A stretch of 53,812 nt of DNA from Planctomycetota bacterium (GTDB lineage: Bacteria; Planctomycetota; Phycisphaerae; Phycisphaerales; SM1A02). The position numbers and the translations under genes are program-made. The stretch spans positions 1 through 53,812 of the forward strand of contig QWPW01000020.1 of assembly GCA_003671025.1 (NCBI GenBank), read 5' to 3'. Of this stretch, positions 53,344-53,812 are shown in pieces (position 1 is the stretch's first letter; every line of letters starts with the position of its first letter). Below the pieces are notes generated by a model. It was not told the DNA's origin. It saw nothing but the letters and a program-made list of their open reading frames with translations, and did not search any database.

Positions 53344-53812
53344 ATGCCCACCTACGAGTACATCTGCAACGCCTGCGGACATGAGTTCGACGAGTTTCAA
53401 TCGATCAAAGCCGATCGCCTGGAAGTCTGTCCCAAGTGCCGCAAGAAAAAACTCGAGCGCAAGATCGGCATCGGCGGCGCGGTGATCTTCAAAGGTGGCG
53501 GCTTCTACGAGACCGACTATCGCAGCGACAACTATCGCGCGGGAGTTGATGCGGAGAAGAAGAGCGAGGACGCGAGAAACGCGCCCAGCTCGAGTGCCGA
53601 TAGCAAGAGCAGTGATGTCGCGAGTACGAGTGTCGCGAGTGCCGACAAGAAGAGTGCTGAAGGCAAGAGCACCGAAGGCAAGAAAGTTGAAGGCACGAGT
53701 GCCACAGACAAGAGTGCCGTCAGCAAGAATGCTGAAAGCAAGAACGCGAAGGACGCGCGCGCCGAATCGAACGCAGCGCCAATCAATTCCACCGCGTCGT
53801 CCACCGCGTCGA
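53344..53812 (+). CDS. FmdB-type zinc-ribbon protein with low-complexity tail (3' truncated)
   Basis: The frame opens at ATG 53344 and is still open at the window end. Residues 1-35 read MPTYEYICNACGHEFDEFQS, then VCPKCRKKKLERKIG, the FmdB/CxxC zinc-ribbon pattern with two CxxC pairs. GGAVIFKGGGFYETDYRS is typical of this family. After residue 65 the sequence is almost only Ser, Lys, Ala, Glu, Asp and Thr (KKSAEGKSTEGKKVEGTSAT), likely disordered. FmdB-like proteins are of unclear function; some were linked to metal-dependent gene control. Confidence 0.85.
   Translation, partial: MPTYEYICNACGHEFDEFQSIKADRLEVCPKCRKKKLERKIGIGGAVIFKGGGFYETDYRSDNYRAGVDAEKKSEDARNAPSSSADSKSSDVASTSVASADKKSAEGKSTEGKKVEGTSATDKSAVSKNAESKNAKDARAESNAAPINSTASSTAS

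Overview
The window reads as one continuous piece of a GC-rich bacterial chromosome, most likely from a planctomycete of the Phycisphaerae type. The evidence is a set of secreted proteins with a PAPG...RRRR variant of the PEP-CTERM sorting tail, two secreted proteins ending in dockerin-like 'DLAALLNAWG' repeats, a small secreted protein with a WDYCC core of a kind I associate with planctomycetes, and a CxxC zinc-ribbon membrane protein. No rRNA, tRNA, CRISPR array, prophage or insertion sequence was seen.

Layout. 1-6050: four secreted or surface proteins (two PEP-CTERM-like paralogues, a dockerin-tailed protein of unknown function and a metzincin-type metalloprotease), each followed by a strong intrinsic terminator. 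6.1-16.2 kb: mostly housekeeping genes, namely a membrane protein coupled to murD, a small lipoprotein, ispF, an unrecognised P-loop-like protein, truA, a long secreted helical protein, a BshB1/PIG-L-type deacetylase and a DedA membrane protein. 16.2-25.4 kb (minus strand): a mannoside-use operon of GH38 alpha-mannosidase, sodium/solute symporter and GH2 beta-mannosidase, followed by a His/Asp-rich protein of unknown function. 25.4-27.7 kb: two multi-pass membrane proteins. 27.7-34.9 kb: a compact operon for a tripartite ABC efflux system (Cys-rich secreted protein, TolC-like lipoprotein, HlyD-like adaptor, ATPase, two different FtsX/MacB-type permeases, then the WDYCC protein). 34.9-38.6 kb: xylulokinase, a small membrane protein and two tandem Tat-lipoprotein peptidoglycan amidases. 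38.8-46 kb: gyrB, a TlpA-like thioredoxin, a lipoprotein frameshifted by a tandem duplication, queC and a MoxR ATPase. 46-47.1 kb: an AT-rich dyad-repeat array in a divergent promoter region and a zinc-ribbon membrane protein. 47.5 kb to the end: a chaperone cluster groEL1-groES-groEL2-dnaJ-grpE, then a truncated FmdB-type zinc-ribbon gene.

Working together. The mannosidases have no signal peptides while the symporter is a membrane protein, so the operon fits import of short mannosides and cytoplasmic cleavage. The efflux genes overlap by ATGA junctions and form one transcription unit. The chaperone genes carry all GroE parts plus the DnaK partners DnaJ and GrpE, but dnaK is not here.

The most striking non-gene signal is the number of short direct tandem duplications, with periods of 44, 49, 50 and 123 bp plus several of 10-11 bp. 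One of them has shifted the reading frame of a lipoprotein gene. The other is the array at about 46.0-46.15 kb, where a TTTGA-N3-TCAAA-like dyad recurs every 20-21 bp between two divergent genes.
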